From positions 1,283,001 through 1,347,000 of the forward strand of contig NZ_CP116341.1 in NCBI RefSeq assembly GCF_033304595.1: DNA of 64,000 nt, given 5' to 3'. Positions 9,464-20,287 of the stretch are shown in pieces. Both the position numbers and the translations under genes were made by a program. The notes beneath the pieces were generated by a model. It was not told where the DNA came from. It saw nothing but the letters and a program-made list of their open reading frames with translations, and made no database searches. The DNA comes from Sporosarcina jeotgali (lineage in GTDB: Bacteria > Bacillota > Bacilli > Bacillales_A > Planococcaceae). How positions within the stretch are numbered: the first letter of the stretch is position 1; every line of letters begins with the position of its first letter.

Positions 9464-9720
9464 TGAGAAAACTATTTGAAATGGGATCATTAATTTCACT
9501 GGAAGATTTAACTTCACTCAAAGTACTTGGTGGCTATGAGCTGGTAATTATTTCTGAAGGGTACGCGAAATTACGTAAGGAAGGTTATGTCATCCATATT
9601 AAAGGTGCTGACATTCATTTTGACATGCTAATGGAAAAGTCTGCGCTGCTCTCCTTCACTGAGTTACATGAACTTCGGATCACGAAAGACACGATGGAAG
9701 GAGAGATGTATGAAGCGTAA
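9463..9720 (+). CDS. yqfC: Sporulation protein YqfC (YabP/YqfC family), N-terminally short
   Basis: YqfC is a small mother-cell sporulation protein of unknown biochemical role, always next to yqfD. The 85-residue product keeps the family core (LTSLKVLGGYELVII...YVIHIKGADIHFDML). It lacks most of the N-terminal segment that usually precedes the core and has extra residues at the C-terminus. It starts with TTG at 9463 behind GGGGG in a hairpin, and its end overlaps the yqfD start by 11 bp. I found no clear sigma-E promoter upstream, although B. subtilis yqfC is sigma-E dependent. Confidence 0.75.
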   Translation: MRKLFEMGSLISLEDLTSLKVLGGYELVIISEGYAKLRKEGYVIHIKGADIHFDMLMEKSALLSFTELHELRITKDTMEGEMYEA

Positions 9721-10804
9721 GCAGTTTGACGTAGAATTGAAAGGTGAAGGAAAACCAGCCCATCTTGTGAATGACATGATTCGAAATAAGAAACGTGTTT
9801 CGAGACTTGAACACATAGATGGTGCAACTTGGTTCCGCACAGACGCAAGCGGTTTAAAGTACATTCGATCAAATAGACGGCGATTTAAATTAAAAGTCCA
9901 TGTAGAGCGCTTAGGCGATGGAACCCCGCTCAATCGATTATTCCATTCCTGGGTTGCTTTGCTATTATGCATCATCCCTTTTCTTGCTTCATTGTTTCTG
10001 TGGCAAGTGGATGTTGATGCAGAACATCCTGAAATAGCAGAAAGAATTGAACAAAAGCTGAAAAAGTCAGCAGTAGTCCCGATGAAATTGCTGCGTCAGC
10101 TGCCAGATGAGGGTACGATTCGCAGTCAGATCATGACTGATGAGCCTGACTTATCTTGGGTACGCTTTGAAAAAAAGGGCGCAACTCTTTCGGTAATCCC
10201 AATGATTTCTCCTAAAACTACTAGCAAGGTTGAAAAAACAGGGAAACCAGGTGAACTGGCAGCGCGCACTGGGGGCGTCATTACAGGCTTTCAATTGAAA
10301 AGCGGCGAGAGGGTCGCTCGGCTTAACCAGACCGTTAAAAAAGGGGATCTGCTGGCGACAGGCGTATTAGAACAAGGCGACAAAGTGGCAATCGTTGGAG
10401 CTGAAGGAGCTGTCTTTGCAGATTACTGGCTGGAATACAAATTCTCGCTGCCGAAAACAATTCAATACCGTGCTGCAGGTGAAAAAAGTTTAGTGATTGA
10501 ATGGCACTTGCCCTGGGACAAAAAGGATTCAGCCAATTATCCATTTTGGAAGATTGTCGAGTGGCATGAAGAAGCGGATGATTCAGTAAAAACGATTACG
10601 TTAGAAGAAGGAATGGAGAAAAAGTTTTTGATCCCATTACTAAAACATAAGTTATTATCTGAAACCTCATTTGAAAAGGATATTAAGGATGAAAATATTT
10701 TACAGGTGACGTTTGACAGTGATAAAGTAACAGGGACTATCCTTTTTTTGATAAACGAAAACATTGCAGTAAAAAGACCATTATCCCAAGGGGGAGACGA
10801 TTGA
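9710..10804 (+). CDS. yqfD: Sporulation protein YqfD
   Basis: YqfD is a membrane protein required for normal spore maturation in Bacillus. The 364-residue product has one clear transmembrane segment (WVALLLCIIPFLASLFLWQVDV, about 82-103) followed by an extracytoplasmic part containing an EKTGKPGELAARTGGVITGF segment and the motif GVLEQGDKVAIVGAEG. The GGAAGGAGAG Shine-Dalgarno at 9696-9705 selects ATG 9710 over an upstream in-frame codon at 9668. It is somewhat shorter than the B. subtilis protein (about 398). phoH follows directly. Confidence 0.88.
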   Translation: MKRKQFDVELKGEGKPAHLVNDMIRNKKRVSRLEHIDGATWFRTDASGLKYIRSNRRRFKLKVHVERLGDGTPLNRLFHSWVALLLCIIPFLASLFLWQVDVDAEHPEIAERIEQKLKKSAVVPMKLLRQLPDEGTIRSQIMTDEPDLSWVRFEKKGATLSVIPMISPKTTSKVEKTGKPGELAARTGGVITGFQLKSGERVARLNQTVKKGDLLATGVLEQGDKVAIVGAEGAVFADYWLEYKFSLPKTIQYRAAGEKSLVIEWHLPWDKKDSANYPFWKIVEWHEEADDSVKTITLEEGMEKKFLIPLLKHKLLSETSFEKDIKDENILQVTFDSDKVTGTILFLINENIAVKRPLSQGGDD

Positions 10805-11761
10805 TTGAGTGAACAACAACTTCAACTACACCTAGAAGATCCAAACGAAGCGATCATGTTGCTTGGCATTTCCGACCAGAACATTCAGCTCATTGAAGAA
10901 AATCTATCCGTTGCAGTACTTTCACGAGGTGAAACGATTTCTCTAAAAGGGTCGGAAGAAAATACTGAGGCAGCAAAACAGCTCCTCGAACAATTATTAA
11001 AAGTGATTCGCAAAGGAATTCAAATAAACCAGCGAGATGTTGCAACTGCAATTGAAATGGTGAATAATGGTACTATTGAATACTTTGCCGAATTATATGA
11101 CGTAGAAATCGCTCGTAACAGTAAAGGCAAAGTGATTCGCGCTAAAACGATCGGACAACGTGAATATGTTCAAGCAATCCGGCAGAATGATTTAACATTT
11201 TGCATCGGGCCGGCAGGAACAGGGAAAACGTATCTGGCTGTTGTACTTGCCGTTCATGCGATGAAAACCGGATCTGCGAAACGAATTATTTTAACGCGTC
11301 CAGCTGTTGAAGCCGGCGAAAGCTTAGGGTTTTTACCTGGCGACTTAAAAGACAAAGTTGATCCGTATTTGCGTCCGCTCTATGACGCGCTCCATGATAT
11401 GTTAGGTGCTGAGCATACGGAACGTCTCATTGAACGCGGAACGATAGAAATTGCACCGCTTGCATACATGAGAGGTCGGACGCTTGACGATGCCTTTGTC
11501 ATTCTTGATGAAGCTCAAAATACAACCCACGCTCAAATGAAAATGTTCTTAACCCGTTTAGGTTTCGGATCAAAAATGGTAATTACTGGGGATAAGACAC
11601 AGATTGATTTACCAAAAGGTGCAAAGTCCGGACTCATTGCTGCTGAATCCATTTTATCGAAAGTCCGGGAGATCCACTTCCAATATTTAGAGCCTGCTGA
11701 CGTAGTTCGACATCCTATAGTCGCAAAAATTATCGATGCATACGAAGAAGAGCAGTCCTGA
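10805..11761 (+). CDS. phoH: PhoH-like ATPase
   Basis: PhoH proteins are cytoplasmic P-loop NTPases, possibly RNA-associated; the exact role is unknown. The 318-residue protein has an N-terminal KH-like region and an ATPase core with Walker A GPAGTGKTYLA (about 137-147) and Walker B AFVILDEAQNTT. It starts with TTG directly after the yqfD stop, behind GGGGGAG. The pairing of PhoH with YbeY and PgpH downstream is a conserved Bacillales cluster linked to RNA and ribosome processing. Confidence 0.94.
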   Translation: MSEQQLQLHLEDPNEAIMLLGISDQNIQLIEENLSVAVLSRGETISLKGSEENTEAAKQLLEQLLKVIRKGIQINQRDVATAIEMVNNGTIEYFAELYDVEIARNSKGKVIRAKTIGQREYVQAIRQNDLTFCIGPAGTGKTYLAVVLAVHAMKTGSAKRIILTRPAVEAGESLGFLPGDLKDKVDPYLRPLYDALHDMLGAEHTERLIERGTIEIAPLAYMRGRTLDDAFVILDEAQNTTHAQMKMFLTRLGFGSKMVITGDKTQIDLPKGAKSGLIAAESILSKVREIHFQYLEPADVVRHPIVAKIIDAYEEEQS

Positions 11762-11772
11762 CCGGGCTGCTC
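11750..11772 (+). terminator. Weak hairpin after phoH
   Basis: GAGCAGTCC and GGGCTGCTC form a stem around the phoH stop codon. The following sequence is only moderately T-rich, so partial termination is more likely than full termination. Confidence 0.4.
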
Positions 11773-11814
11773 CTTACATACTTTCTTACTTTTGACTGAA
11801 AGGGGATTCAAGGG

Positions 11815-13932
11815 ATGTTTAAGCCGTTGGTCCAACTTATCAAGTCCTTAAAATTTCAGGTTACAGCCTGGTTAGTTATTGGATTGTCTGCAGTTCTTTT
11901 ATTTTTCTTTATCTATGACGATGTGAAGCAAGAGACCTATGAGTTAACACCTTTTCAAATTGCTCCAAGTACGATCCGTTCATTAAAGACCGTTGAGGAT
12001 ACTGTGAAAACTGAAGAAGAGCGTGATCGTGTTGCAGAAGAGCAGCCTCCTGTTTATCAGTTCAATGAAGAGATTTCGACGAATCGTCAGTCAATAGCAA
12101 CCTCGCTGTTCGACTATATTCTTGAAGTGAAAAAAAGTACATTAAGTGAAGAAGAAGAGATTTCAGCGTCTAAGCTAAAAGCTGCAATTCGTGAAATGAA
12201 TAAGAAACTCAAAGAATTAAAAGAGACTGAACCAGACTTTTACCTGAGTGAACCTGTATTAGCAGGACTTCTTACTGAAGATGAAACCGTATTGCTGGAT
12301 ATGAGAACGGAGCTTACTAAAATAGTTTCCGATGAACTATCGAAACCGATAAAAGCAAAAGATGTAACGGTCATTCAGTATGATGCTGAACGCAAACTGA
12401 GAACTTCTTCGAAAATTCCGGATGGACAAGTTCAAACGATGATCCAGCTCGTGCGACCATTAATTGTCCCGACAGAAACAGTGAACGAAGAGTTGACAGA
12501 ACAACGTTTGAAGCAGGCAAGAGAAAGCATCGAGCCTACTAGAATACTTCAAGGTCAAGTCATCGTGCGGGAAGGTCAAGTGATTGATAAGGAAATTTAT
12601 CGGCAGCTTGAAGTGACTGGATTACTGACAAACCAGACATCGGCTAAACCGATCCTTGCTTTGATTTGTTTGATTGTTCTCTTATCAGGACTTGTCTATA
12701 TACATTTTATGTCCAGAAAAGAAGACAAACAATCATTGAAAAAATCGCTGCTTATCTTTTACTCGATTTTCTTTTTAGTTATTGTGATGATGAAGTTTAC
12801 TGGTGTCTTGGAAAAAGAGTTCGATGTACAAGTTTCATTTCTTTTCCCGGCTGCCTTAGCTCCTTTACTCGTGAAAATTCTTACGAATGAACGATTAGCA
12901 ATTCTTTCGGTTGTAATGATTTCCGCTGCCAGCGGACTAATTTTACAGGAAGGCGTTTCGTCAGTTATGCAAATGGAAGTAGTATTGTATTTCCTTCTGA
13001 GCGGTGTTACAGCATTGCTTGTCTTGGGGGAAAGCGGAAGACGTCTGACGATAATGAGGACCAGCTTTGCAGTTGCGATCGCAAATTTGTTGTATGTTTC
13101 ATTTTATCTGCTAATGACACAATCAACGTACACGCTGTCAGAAATAGTATTCTATGCAATAGCTGCTATCAGCTCGGCAATTCTTTCAGCAGCGCTGACA
13201 ATCGGTTTGCTGCCATTCTTTGAATCGATATTCGGAATTGTTTCGGATATGCGTCTCGTTGAGTTGTCTAATCCAAACCATCCCCTTTTGAAAAAGGTCT
13301 TGACTGAAACGCCAGGAACCTATCACCATAGTGTAATGGTTGCCAATTTAGCCGATGCAGCATGTGAGGCGATTGGAGCAAATGGATTATTAGCCAGGGT
13401 GGGCAGTTATTATCACGATATCGGGAAAACGGTTAGACCTATGCATTTTATTGAAAACCAGCATGGTGTGAACCCTCATGATCAGCTGACACCTGAAGAA
13501 AGCCGCGACATAATTATTGCACATGCTGCTGACGGTGCGGATCTTCTAGCTGCAAAGAAGATGCCGCAGCAAATCGTGGATATCGCTCGTCAGCATCACG
13601 GAACTAGTTTTTTGAAGTTCTTTTATTATAAAGCAAAAGAACAAGATGAAGATGCAGTCGAAGATGACTTCAGATATTTCGGACCTAAGCCGCAAACTAA
13701 AGAGATTGCAGTTATTTCAATAGCAGATAGTTGTGAAGCAGCGGTGCGTTCTATGAAGGAACCAACACCGGATAAAATATCAGGACTGGTAAAGTCGATT
13801 GTGAAGGATAAAGTAAATGATGGTCAATTTGATGAATGTGAATTGTCCATGAAGGAAATACGTATTGTAGAAAAAGTGATATGTGAAACACTGAATGGTA
13901 TTTTTCATAGCAGGATTGAATATCCGAAATAA
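11815..13932 (+). CDS. pgpH: Cyclic-di-AMP phosphodiesterase PgpH (7TM-HD)
   Basis: PgpH hydrolyses the second messenger c-di-AMP. The 705-residue protein has an N-terminal transmembrane helix (about 15-37), a large extracytoplasmic domain (about 40-275), seven transmembrane helices (about 280-470), and a cytoplasmic HD domain with the metal-binding motif HHSVMVANLADAA and the YYHDIGK signature (about 500-545). AAAGGGG precedes the ATG. In B. subtilis this is yqfF, in the same order between phoH and ybeY. Confidence 0.95.
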   Translation: MFKPLVQLIKSLKFQVTAWLVIGLSAVLLFFFIYDDVKQETYELTPFQIAPSTIRSLKTVEDTVKTEEERDRVAEEQPPVYQFNEEISTNRQSIATSLFDYILEVKKSTLSEEEEISASKLKAAIREMNKKLKELKETEPDFYLSEPVLAGLLTEDETVLLDMRTELTKIVSDELSKPIKAKDVTVIQYDAERKLRTSSKIPDGQVQTMIQLVRPLIVPTETVNEELTEQRLKQARESIEPTRILQGQVIVREGQVIDKEIYRQLEVTGLLTNQTSAKPILALICLIVLLSGLVYIHFMSRKEDKQSLKKSLLIFYSIFFLVIVMMKFTGVLEKEFDVQVSFLFPAALAPLLVKILTNERLAILSVVMISAASGLILQEGVSSVMQMEVVLYFLLSGVTALLVLGESGRRLTIMRTSFAVAIANLLYVSFYLLMTQSTYTLSEIVFYAIAAISSAILSAALTIGLLPFFESIFGIVSDMRLVELSNPNHPLLKKVLTETPGTYHHSVMVANLADAACEAIGANGLLARVGSYYHDIGKTVRPMHFIENQHGVNPHDQLTPEESRDIIIAHAADGADLLAAKKMPQQIVDIARQHHGTSFLKFFYYKAKEQDEDAVEDDFRYFGPKPQTKEIAVISIADSCEAAVRSMKEPTPDKISGLVKSIVKDKVNDGQFDECELSMKEIRIVEKVICETLNGIFHSRIEYPK

Positions 13933-13952
13933 GGTGAACAGAGGTGGGAAAT

Positions 13953-14423
13953 ATGTTAGAAATCGATTTTATCGATGAAATAAATGGAGACGGGAAAGTT
14001 GCGGAGTCTCTCATTCAAACGCTTTTATCTTTCGCTGCAGATGCGGAAGGGCTTGAGGCAGGAACAGAGCTCTCTGTCACTTTTTTAGATGACAGCGCAA
14101 TTCAGCAGATTAACCGGGATTATCGTGGAAAAGATCAAGCAACTGACGTTATTTCATTTGCGCTTGAAGAAGAGGGTGAAGGCGAAGCGGCTGTCATCGG
14201 AGCGGATGATATACCTCGTCATTTGGGAGATTTACTGATTTCAGTAGAAACCGCAAAACGCCAAGCTGAAGAATACGGACATAGTATTGAAAGGGAACTT
14301 GGTTTCCTTGCTTTGCATGGTTTTTTGCATTTGCTCGGTTATGATCATATGACAGAAACCGACGAAAAGAAAATGTTCGGCCGACAAGATGAGATTTTAC
14401 AGTCGTACGGACTAGAGAGATAA
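13953..14423 (+). CDS. ybeY: Endoribonuclease / rRNA maturation factor YbeY
   Basis: YbeY is a single-strand-specific metalloendoribonuclease involved in 16S rRNA 3' maturation and ribosome quality control. The 156-residue protein ends in the zinc motif [11 protein letters not shown] (H3XH5XH pattern, about 120-130) and has [11 protein letters not shown] upstream. GAGGTG at 13941-13946 supports ATG 13953 over an in-frame GTG at 13944. dgkA follows after 4 bp. Confidence 0.96.
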   Translation: MLEIDFIDEINGDGKVAESLIQTLLSFAADAEGLEAGTELSVTFLDDSAIQQINRDYRGKDQATDVISFALEEEGEGEAAVIGADDIPRHLGDLLISVETAKRQAEEYGHSIERELGFLALHGFLHLLGYDHMTETDEKKMFGRQDEILQSYGLER

Positions 14424-14427
14424 TAAA

Positions 14428-14778
14428 GTGAAAACATTTTTCAAAGCATTCACTTACGCTTGGATGGGAATTGTCCATGGGGCTGCTCGAGAACGTAACG
14501 TAAAGTTTCATATAGTGGCTGCGATCATTGTAATCGCTGCAGGATGTTGGACAAGGTTAAGTCAACTTGAATGGATAATTATTACCGCTGTTATTGCGCT
14601 GATGATTGCATTAGAATTAATGAATGCAGCAGTTGAGCGTGTGGTAGACTTAGTTACGCAAGAAAGGCATCCTTTAGCGAAACAAGCAAAAGACCTCGCG
14701 GCCGGGTCTGTGCTTGTTTTTTCTATCGCCAGTGCGATAATTGGATTGCTCATCTTTTTACCTAAATGGCTGATGTAA
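14428..14778 (+). CDS. dgkA: Undecaprenol / diacylglycerol kinase DgkA
   Basis: Gram-positive DgkA proteins phosphorylate undecaprenol, returning lipid carrier to cell-wall synthesis. The 116-residue integral membrane protein has three hydrophobic helices and the family motifs ERNVKFH, ELMNAAVERVVDL and KDLAAGSVL. The start is GTG at 14428. It is packed between ybeY and cdd, a conserved Firmicutes arrangement. Confidence 0.94.
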   Translation: MKTFFKAFTYAWMGIVHGAARERNVKFHIVAAIIVIAAGCWTRLSQLEWIIITAVIALMIALELMNAAVERVVDLVTQERHPLAKQAKDLAAGSVLVFSIASAIIGLLIFLPKWLM

Positions 14779-16099
<1,321 letters not shown>

Positions 16100-16129
16100 T
16101 CGTCCCGCACAGCAGTGGAGGCGAACGCC

Positions 16130-16915
16130 ATGATGAACAAATGGGAAGGTATTGTACTGCGTACGATGCCCTATGGTGAAACCAACAAAATTGTTACGAT
16201 TTTAACGAAGGAAGCAGGAAAGTTGACCGCAATGGCTCGTGGAGCAAAAAAACCTGCAAGTCGTCTGTCCTCAATTACTCAACTGTTTGTTTACGGGTCC
16301 TTTTTACTGAGAACCGGAAAAGGGATGGGTTCCCTCGAGCAAGGTGAACCCATCGATTCCATGAGGCACATTCGTGAAGATTTGGAAGCCACTGCGTATG
16401 CGAGTTACATCGTTGAGTTAATTGATAGACTTACAGAAGATGGTCAGCGGTCATCCGGTATCTTTAATCTGCTATTTGAGGCATTGCACGCGATTAATGA
16501 AGGCTATGACCCGGAAGCGATTGCGCTGTTTGTTGAGTGGAAGATGCTTCCGGTCGCTGGAATCCACCCTGTGCTGCATCAGTGTGCATCTTGCGGTTCG
16601 GTTGAAGGGGAGTTTGCGTTTTCATTTAAGGAAATAGGATTCTTGTGTCATCGATGTTTCCATATCGATCCCTATATTGTTAGAATTACACCAGCGCAAT
16701 TGAAACTTATCCGCACATTTGCAACAGTTCCAATCACACAAGTAGGTTCCCTGACATTAAAGAAATCGACAAAGCAATTCATGAAAAAACTGGTCCGTCA
16801 GGTGTATGATGAACAAGTAGGATTGCGATTGAAGTCACGGTCTTTTCTGGATCAGCTTGATCGGACTCCCAGTCTGCTACCACCCAAAGAAAAACCGGCA
16901 GAATCAGATGAGTAA
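16130..16915 (+). CDS. recO: DNA repair protein RecO
   Basis: RecO loads RecA onto SSB-coated DNA in the RecFOR pathway. The 261-residue protein has an N-terminal OB fold (WEGIVLRTMPYGETNKIV) and a C-terminal helical region with a four-cysteine zinc site (CASCGSVEG and CHRCF, about 143-170). GGAGG at 16117-16121 points to ATG 16130, with another ATG immediately after it. It converges with glyS at a shared terminator. Confidence 0.95.
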   Translation: MMNKWEGIVLRTMPYGETNKIVTILTKEAGKLTAMARGAKKPASRLSSITQLFVYGSFLLRTGKGMGSLEQGEPIDSMRHIREDLEATAYASYIVELIDRLTEDGQRSSGIFNLLFEALHAINEGYDPEAIALFVEWKMLPVAGIHPVLHQCASCGSVEGEFAFSFKEIGFLCHRCFHIDPYIVRITPAQLKLIRTFATVPITQVGSLTLKKSTKQFMKKLVRQVYDEQVGLRLKSRSFLDQLDRTPSLLPPKEKPAESDE

Positions 16916-16936
16916 TCTGATTCTGCCGGTTTTTTG
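16891..16936. terminator. Bidirectional terminator between recO and glyS
   Basis: A perfect 19-bp stem (16891-16909 with 16915-16933, core CCGGCAGAATCAGAT) has a 5-nt loop and A/T runs on both sides. The recO stop codon lies in the loop region. Confidence 0.93.
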
Positions 16937-18316
16937 TTAAAAGGCAATACGTTCTTCGATATAAGCTTTCAGTTCTTCAATCGGCAAGCGAACCTGCTCC
17001 ATTGAATCCCGGTGACGAACGGTTACTTGACGATCCTCTTCAGAATCAAAATCGTACGTAATACAGAATGGCGTTCCGATTTCATCTTGGCGGCGGTATC
17101 GTTTACCGATGGATTGTGAGTCGTCATACTGTACTGGGAAGTGTTTGCAAAGCTCTGCGTATACTTCTCCTGCACCTTCAGCTAACTTCTTGGACAATGG
17201 CAATACAGCAGCTTTGACAGGCGCCAGGGCTGGATGGAAACGCATGACTGTACGCTTGTCGTCCCCTTCTAGCTCTTCTTCGTCAAATGCATCACATAAG
17301 AACGCAAGAGTGACGCGATCTGCACCAACAGATGGTTCGATACAATAAGGAACGAACTTTTCGTTTGTAATCGGATCCTGGTAATGGAAATCTTCATTGG
17401 AATATTCCATATGACGCTTCAAGTCGAAGTCTGTGCGGTTAGCGATTCCCCATAGTTCTCCCCAGCCGAACGGGAATTTGAACTCGATATCGACAGTCCC
17501 TTTTGAGTAATGGGAAAGTTCGTCTTCGTTGTGCTCGCGAAGACGCATATTCTCTTCAGTCAGTCCAAGATCAAGCAGCCAGTTCTTAGAAGCATCACGC
17601 CAGAAAGCGTACCATTCTTCGTCTTCGCCTGGTTTACAGAAGAATTCGAGCTCCATCTGTTCGAACTCGCGAGTACGGAATGTGAAGTTCCCCGGAGTAA
17701 TCTCGTTACGGAAACTTTTACCGATTTGCGCGATACCGAATGGCAGTTTTTTACGCATTGAACGCTGGACATTTTTGAAATTCACAAAAATACCTTGAGC
17801 GGTTTCAGGGCGCAGGAATATTTCATTCGCAGAAGAATCGGTTACACCTTGAGTGGTTTTAAACATCAGATTGAACTGTCGGATATCCGTATAGTCCAAT
17901 GCGCCGCATGAGGGGCAGACGATATTGTGCTCGATGATCAAGTCCTTCATCTTTTCAAATGGCATGCCGTCAACGACAATTTCCATCCCTTTTGCATCTA
18001 ATGCATCTTCAATTAATTTATCTGCACGATGACGTGTTTTACATTTCTTACAGTCGATCATTGGATCATTGAAGTTCCCGATATGACCGGACGCTTCCCA
18101 TACTTTTGGATTCATTAAGATGGCTGCATCTAGTCCTACGTTATGCGGAGATTCTTGTACGAATTTTTTCCACCATGCCCGTTTAATATTGTTCTTAAGT
18201 TCAATTCCAAGCGGGCCGTAATCCCAAGTGTTCGCAAGACCGCCATAAATCTCGGAGCCTGGGAAAACAAATCCCCGTTGTTTTGACACGTTCACTATTT
18301 GTTCCATTGTATACAT
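16937..18316 (-). CDS. glyS: Glycyl-tRNA synthetase, single-chain dimeric type
   Basis: This enzyme charges tRNA-Gly. The 459-residue single chain is the alpha2, eukaryote/archaea-like class IIa form, not the alpha2beta2 GlyQ/GlyS form of B. subtilis. It has motif 1-3 class II regions ([33 protein letters not shown]), zinc-type cysteines ([13 protein letters not shown]) and a C-terminal anticodon-binding domain. GGAGGG at 18324-18329 (complement) supports ATG at 18316; the frame is open to 18331. A T-box leader precedes it. It occupies the glyQS position but on the opposite strand. Confidence 0.97.
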   Translation of the reverse strand: MYTMEQIVNVSKQRGFVFPGSEIYGGLANTWDYGPLGIELKNNIKRAWWKKFVQESPHNVGLDAAILMNPKVWEASGHIGNFNDPMIDCKKCKTRHRADKLIEDALDAKGMEIVVDGMPFEKMKDLIIEHNIVCPSCGALDYTDIRQFNLMFKTTQGVTDSSANEIFLRPETAQGIFVNFKNVQRSMRKKLPFGIAQIGKSFRNEITPGNFTFRTREFEQMELEFFCKPGEDEEWYAFWRDASKNWLLDLGLTEENMRLREHNEDELSHYSKGTVDIEFKFPFGWGELWGIANRTDFDLKRHMEYSNEDFHYQDPITNEKFVPYCIEPSVGADRVTLAFLCDAFDEEELEGDDKRTVMRFHPALAPVKAAVLPLSKKLAEGAGEVYAELCKHFPVQYDDSQSIGKRYRRQDEIGTPFCITYDFDSEEDRQVTVRHRDSMEQVRLPIEELKAYIEERIAF

Positions 18317-18339
18317 AATTAATCCCTCCAATTAAAATA

Positions 18340-18538
18340 AGCACCCATCCTCGGACAAATGTCCGAGGACGGGTGCGTAATGCCCCGCGGTTCCACCTCG
18401 ATTGACTGTACAAAAAAACAGTCCTCTTTAAACTTACTATGGCTCCAGGCTGCCTTTTCTTGTCATCTACGGGCTTTCACTATCCCCGATCGCTATGGCT
18501 GACAATACTTATAGACCTTTCTTTGCCTATTCAAATGT
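18340..18538 (-). ncRNA. T-box riboswitch (glycine) of glyS
   Basis: The complement strand carries the T-box sequence AGGTGGAACCGCGG (18386-18399), the antiterminator element that pairs with uncharged tRNA. It is followed by a 16-bp terminator stem (18341-18356 with 18361-18376) and a T-rich tail. A GGC triplet at 18452-18454 (complement) could be the glycine specifier codon, inferred from position in the stem I region. Uncharged tRNA-Gly would switch on glyS. The leader fills the roughly 320-bp gap between glyS and ccpN. Confidence 0.93.
18341..18376 (-). terminator. T-box regulated terminator of glyS
   Basis: GCACCC-CCTCGGAC pairs with GTCCGAGG-GGGTGC around AAAT, with one mismatch-type wobble. 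It ends in TTATTTTAAT on the complement strand and is mutually exclusive with the T-box antiterminator. Confidence 0.9.
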
Positions 18539-18545
18539 TGAGTTT

Positions 18546-18574
18546 AGTTTAGCATGGTTCGCGATTCTTCGCAA
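18546..18574 (-). promoter_or_regulatory. Candidate sigma-A promoter of the glyS T-box leader
   Basis: On the complement strand, TTGCGA (18574-18569) and TAAACT (18551-18546) are 17 bp apart. This places the start point near 18538, just before the T-box stem I. A possible divergent ccpN promoter (TATACT at 18592-18597) shares this short region. Confidence 0.55.
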
Positions 18575-18640
18575 TAGAACTGAGTTTGTTATATACTGAA
18601 GACAGATATGTTTAATTGAACGCTTAGGACGGTGACACAG

Positions 18641-19270
18641 ATGGAACTCAATAAGCGCCAGACGGAGATCCTCGAGATCGTCAAGGCGGATGGACCGATA
18701 ACGGGAGAACACATTGCCGAACGGTTAAATTTAACCAGAGCTACCATACGGCCGGATCTTGCCATTCTTACCATGGCAGGCTATTTGGATGCTCGTCCTC
18801 GTGTCGGCTATTTCTACTCAGGCAAAAAACAAGTGCACTCAGTGGGAGATGAAATGATTGGTATGCAAGTGGGGGACTTTCAATCCACTCCAGCTGTTGT
18901 AACTGAACATAGTTCGGTCTATGATGCTATATGCCAGATGTTTTTACAAGATGTTGGTACCTTATTCGTAGTAGACGAGAAAGCCTGTTTAACAGGGGTT
19001 CTTTCTCGAAAAGATCTATTAAGGACGAGTATTGGCAATACAGAACTCGAGAAAATACCTGTGCACGTCATAATGACTAGAATGCCGAATATCGTATACT
19101 GCCACAAAAAAGACACACTTTTATCTGCTGCTCGGAAGATGATCGACAAGCAAATTGATTCATTGCCTGTTATTGGAACAGCGACAGAAGGATTAGAAGT
19201 AGTAGGAAGAATTACGAAAACAAATATTACAGCAGCATTTTTAACACTGGCACAAGATCATGAGCTATGA
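18641..19270 (+). CDS. ccpN: Transcriptional repressor CcpN (HTH + two CBS domains)
   Basis: CcpN represses gluconeogenic genes (gapB, pckA in B. subtilis) when glycolytic carbon is present. The 209-residue protein has an N-terminal winged helix-turn-helix (RQTEILEIVKADGPITGEHIA..LTRATIRPDLAIL) and two CBS domains (about 75-205) that sense adenine nucleotides. ATG 18641 is chosen over an upstream in-frame GTG at 18632. Its partner ppsR follows after 10 bp, as in B. subtilis yqzB-yqfL. Confidence 0.94.
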   Translation: MELNKRQTEILEIVKADGPITGEHIAERLNLTRATIRPDLAILTMAGYLDARPRVGYFYSGKKQVHSVGDEMIGMQVGDFQSTPAVVTEHSSVYDAICQMFLQDVGTLFVVDEKACLTGVLSRKDLLRTSIGNTELEKIPVHVIMTRMPNIVYCHKKDTLLSAARKMIDKQIDSLPVIGTATEGLEVVGRITKTNITAAFLTLAQDHEL

Positions 19271-19280
19271 GGTGAGTCCT

Positions 19281-20123
19281 ATGAAAAAACTCAAGTTTTT
19301 TATTGTTTCAGATTCTGTCGGTGAAACTGCAGAACTAGTAGCGAAAGCGGCGGCCAGTCAATTCCGTCAAGACTTAGATACAGTATCCATGAAACGGTTT
19401 TCTCATATCGAAGAAAAAAGTCAATTAGAAGAAATTGCATGGCTGGCGGAACAACAGCAGGCAGTTATCGTCTATACACTTGTTCGAAGCGATATGCGGG
19501 ATGCTCTCATTGCATACTGTGGACGGCGTGATGTCCAGTGTATCGATCTTTTAGGTCCTATAATGCACTCTATTGAACATGTACTCGATGAGAGGCCGAC
19601 TGAAGAACCAGGGCTTGTTCGGCAGTTGGATGAGGACTACTTCCGAAAGATTGAAGCGATTGAATTTGCCGTAAAATATGATGACGGACGCGATCCGCGC
19701 GGTGTATTGAATGCTGATATTGTGCTTGTGGGTATTTCAAGAACTTCTAAAACTCCACTTTCCCAGTACTTGGCTCTCCAGCGGTTTAAAGTTGCAAATG
19801 TCCCTTTAGTTCCAGAAGTTGAACCGCCTGCTGAACTCTATGAAATCGATCCCGATAAATGTTTTGGTTTAGTTATATCTCCAGAAATTTTGAACTCAAT
19901 TCGTAAAGAACGGTTGATTGCACTTGGATTGAAAGATGACGCCAGTTATGCAAAAGTCGATCGGATTGAGCAAGAAATCATCCATTTTAACAAAGTAGTA
20001 AATAAAATCGGCTGTACAGTCATTGATGTTTCAAACCGAGCAGTAGAAGAGACAGCGAATGTCATTATTTCAAAAATGAATAGTAGAAAATTCGAGCGAA
20101 TTCGGAAGGACCTCCAGCGATAA
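19281..20123 (+). CDS. ppsR: PPDK/PEP-synthase regulatory kinase-phosphorylase (YqfL, DUF299)
   Basis: DUF299 proteins phosphorylate and dephosphorylate pyruvate-phosphate dikinase or PEP synthase. The 280-residue product has the family N-terminus (FIVSDSVGETAELVAKAAASQF), the P-loop-like GISRTSKTPLSQYLA (about 157-171) and the C-terminal KMNSRK. ATGAGGTGAG supports ATG 19281 over the in-frame codon at 19260. Co-location with ccpN suggests joint control of the pyruvate/PEP node. Confidence 0.93.
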   Translation: MKKLKFFIVSDSVGETAELVAKAAASQFRQDLDTVSMKRFSHIEEKSQLEEIAWLAEQQQAVIVYTLVRSDMRDALIAYCGRRDVQCIDLLGPIMHSIEHVLDERPTEEPGLVRQLDEDYFRKIEAIEFAVKYDDGRDPRGVLNADIVLVGISRTSKTPLSQYLALQRFKVANVPLVPEVEPPAELYEIDPDKCFGLVISPEILNSIRKERLIALGLKDDASYAKVDRIEQEIIHFNKVVNKIGCTVIDVSNRAVEETANVIISKMNSRKFERIRKDLQR

Positions 20124-20140
20124 GGCGGTCCCTCTTTTTT
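20108..20140 (+). terminator. Intrinsic terminator after ppsR
   Basis: GGACCTCC and GGCGGTCC form an 8-bp stem with one mismatch, spanning the stop codon and followed by CTCTTTTTT. Confidence 0.75.
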
Positions 20141-20287
20141 CGTTTAATAGTTACTTAATCGATTTAGCTAGTATTACCAGAAGCTTTCCTGTAAAATAGC
20201 AGTTTCGGAGAAAAATAAAAAAATTGTCGAATAAGAAGGATTTTCAAAGGATACATCGAATCTATAGACAGTGAAGATGGTGATAGC

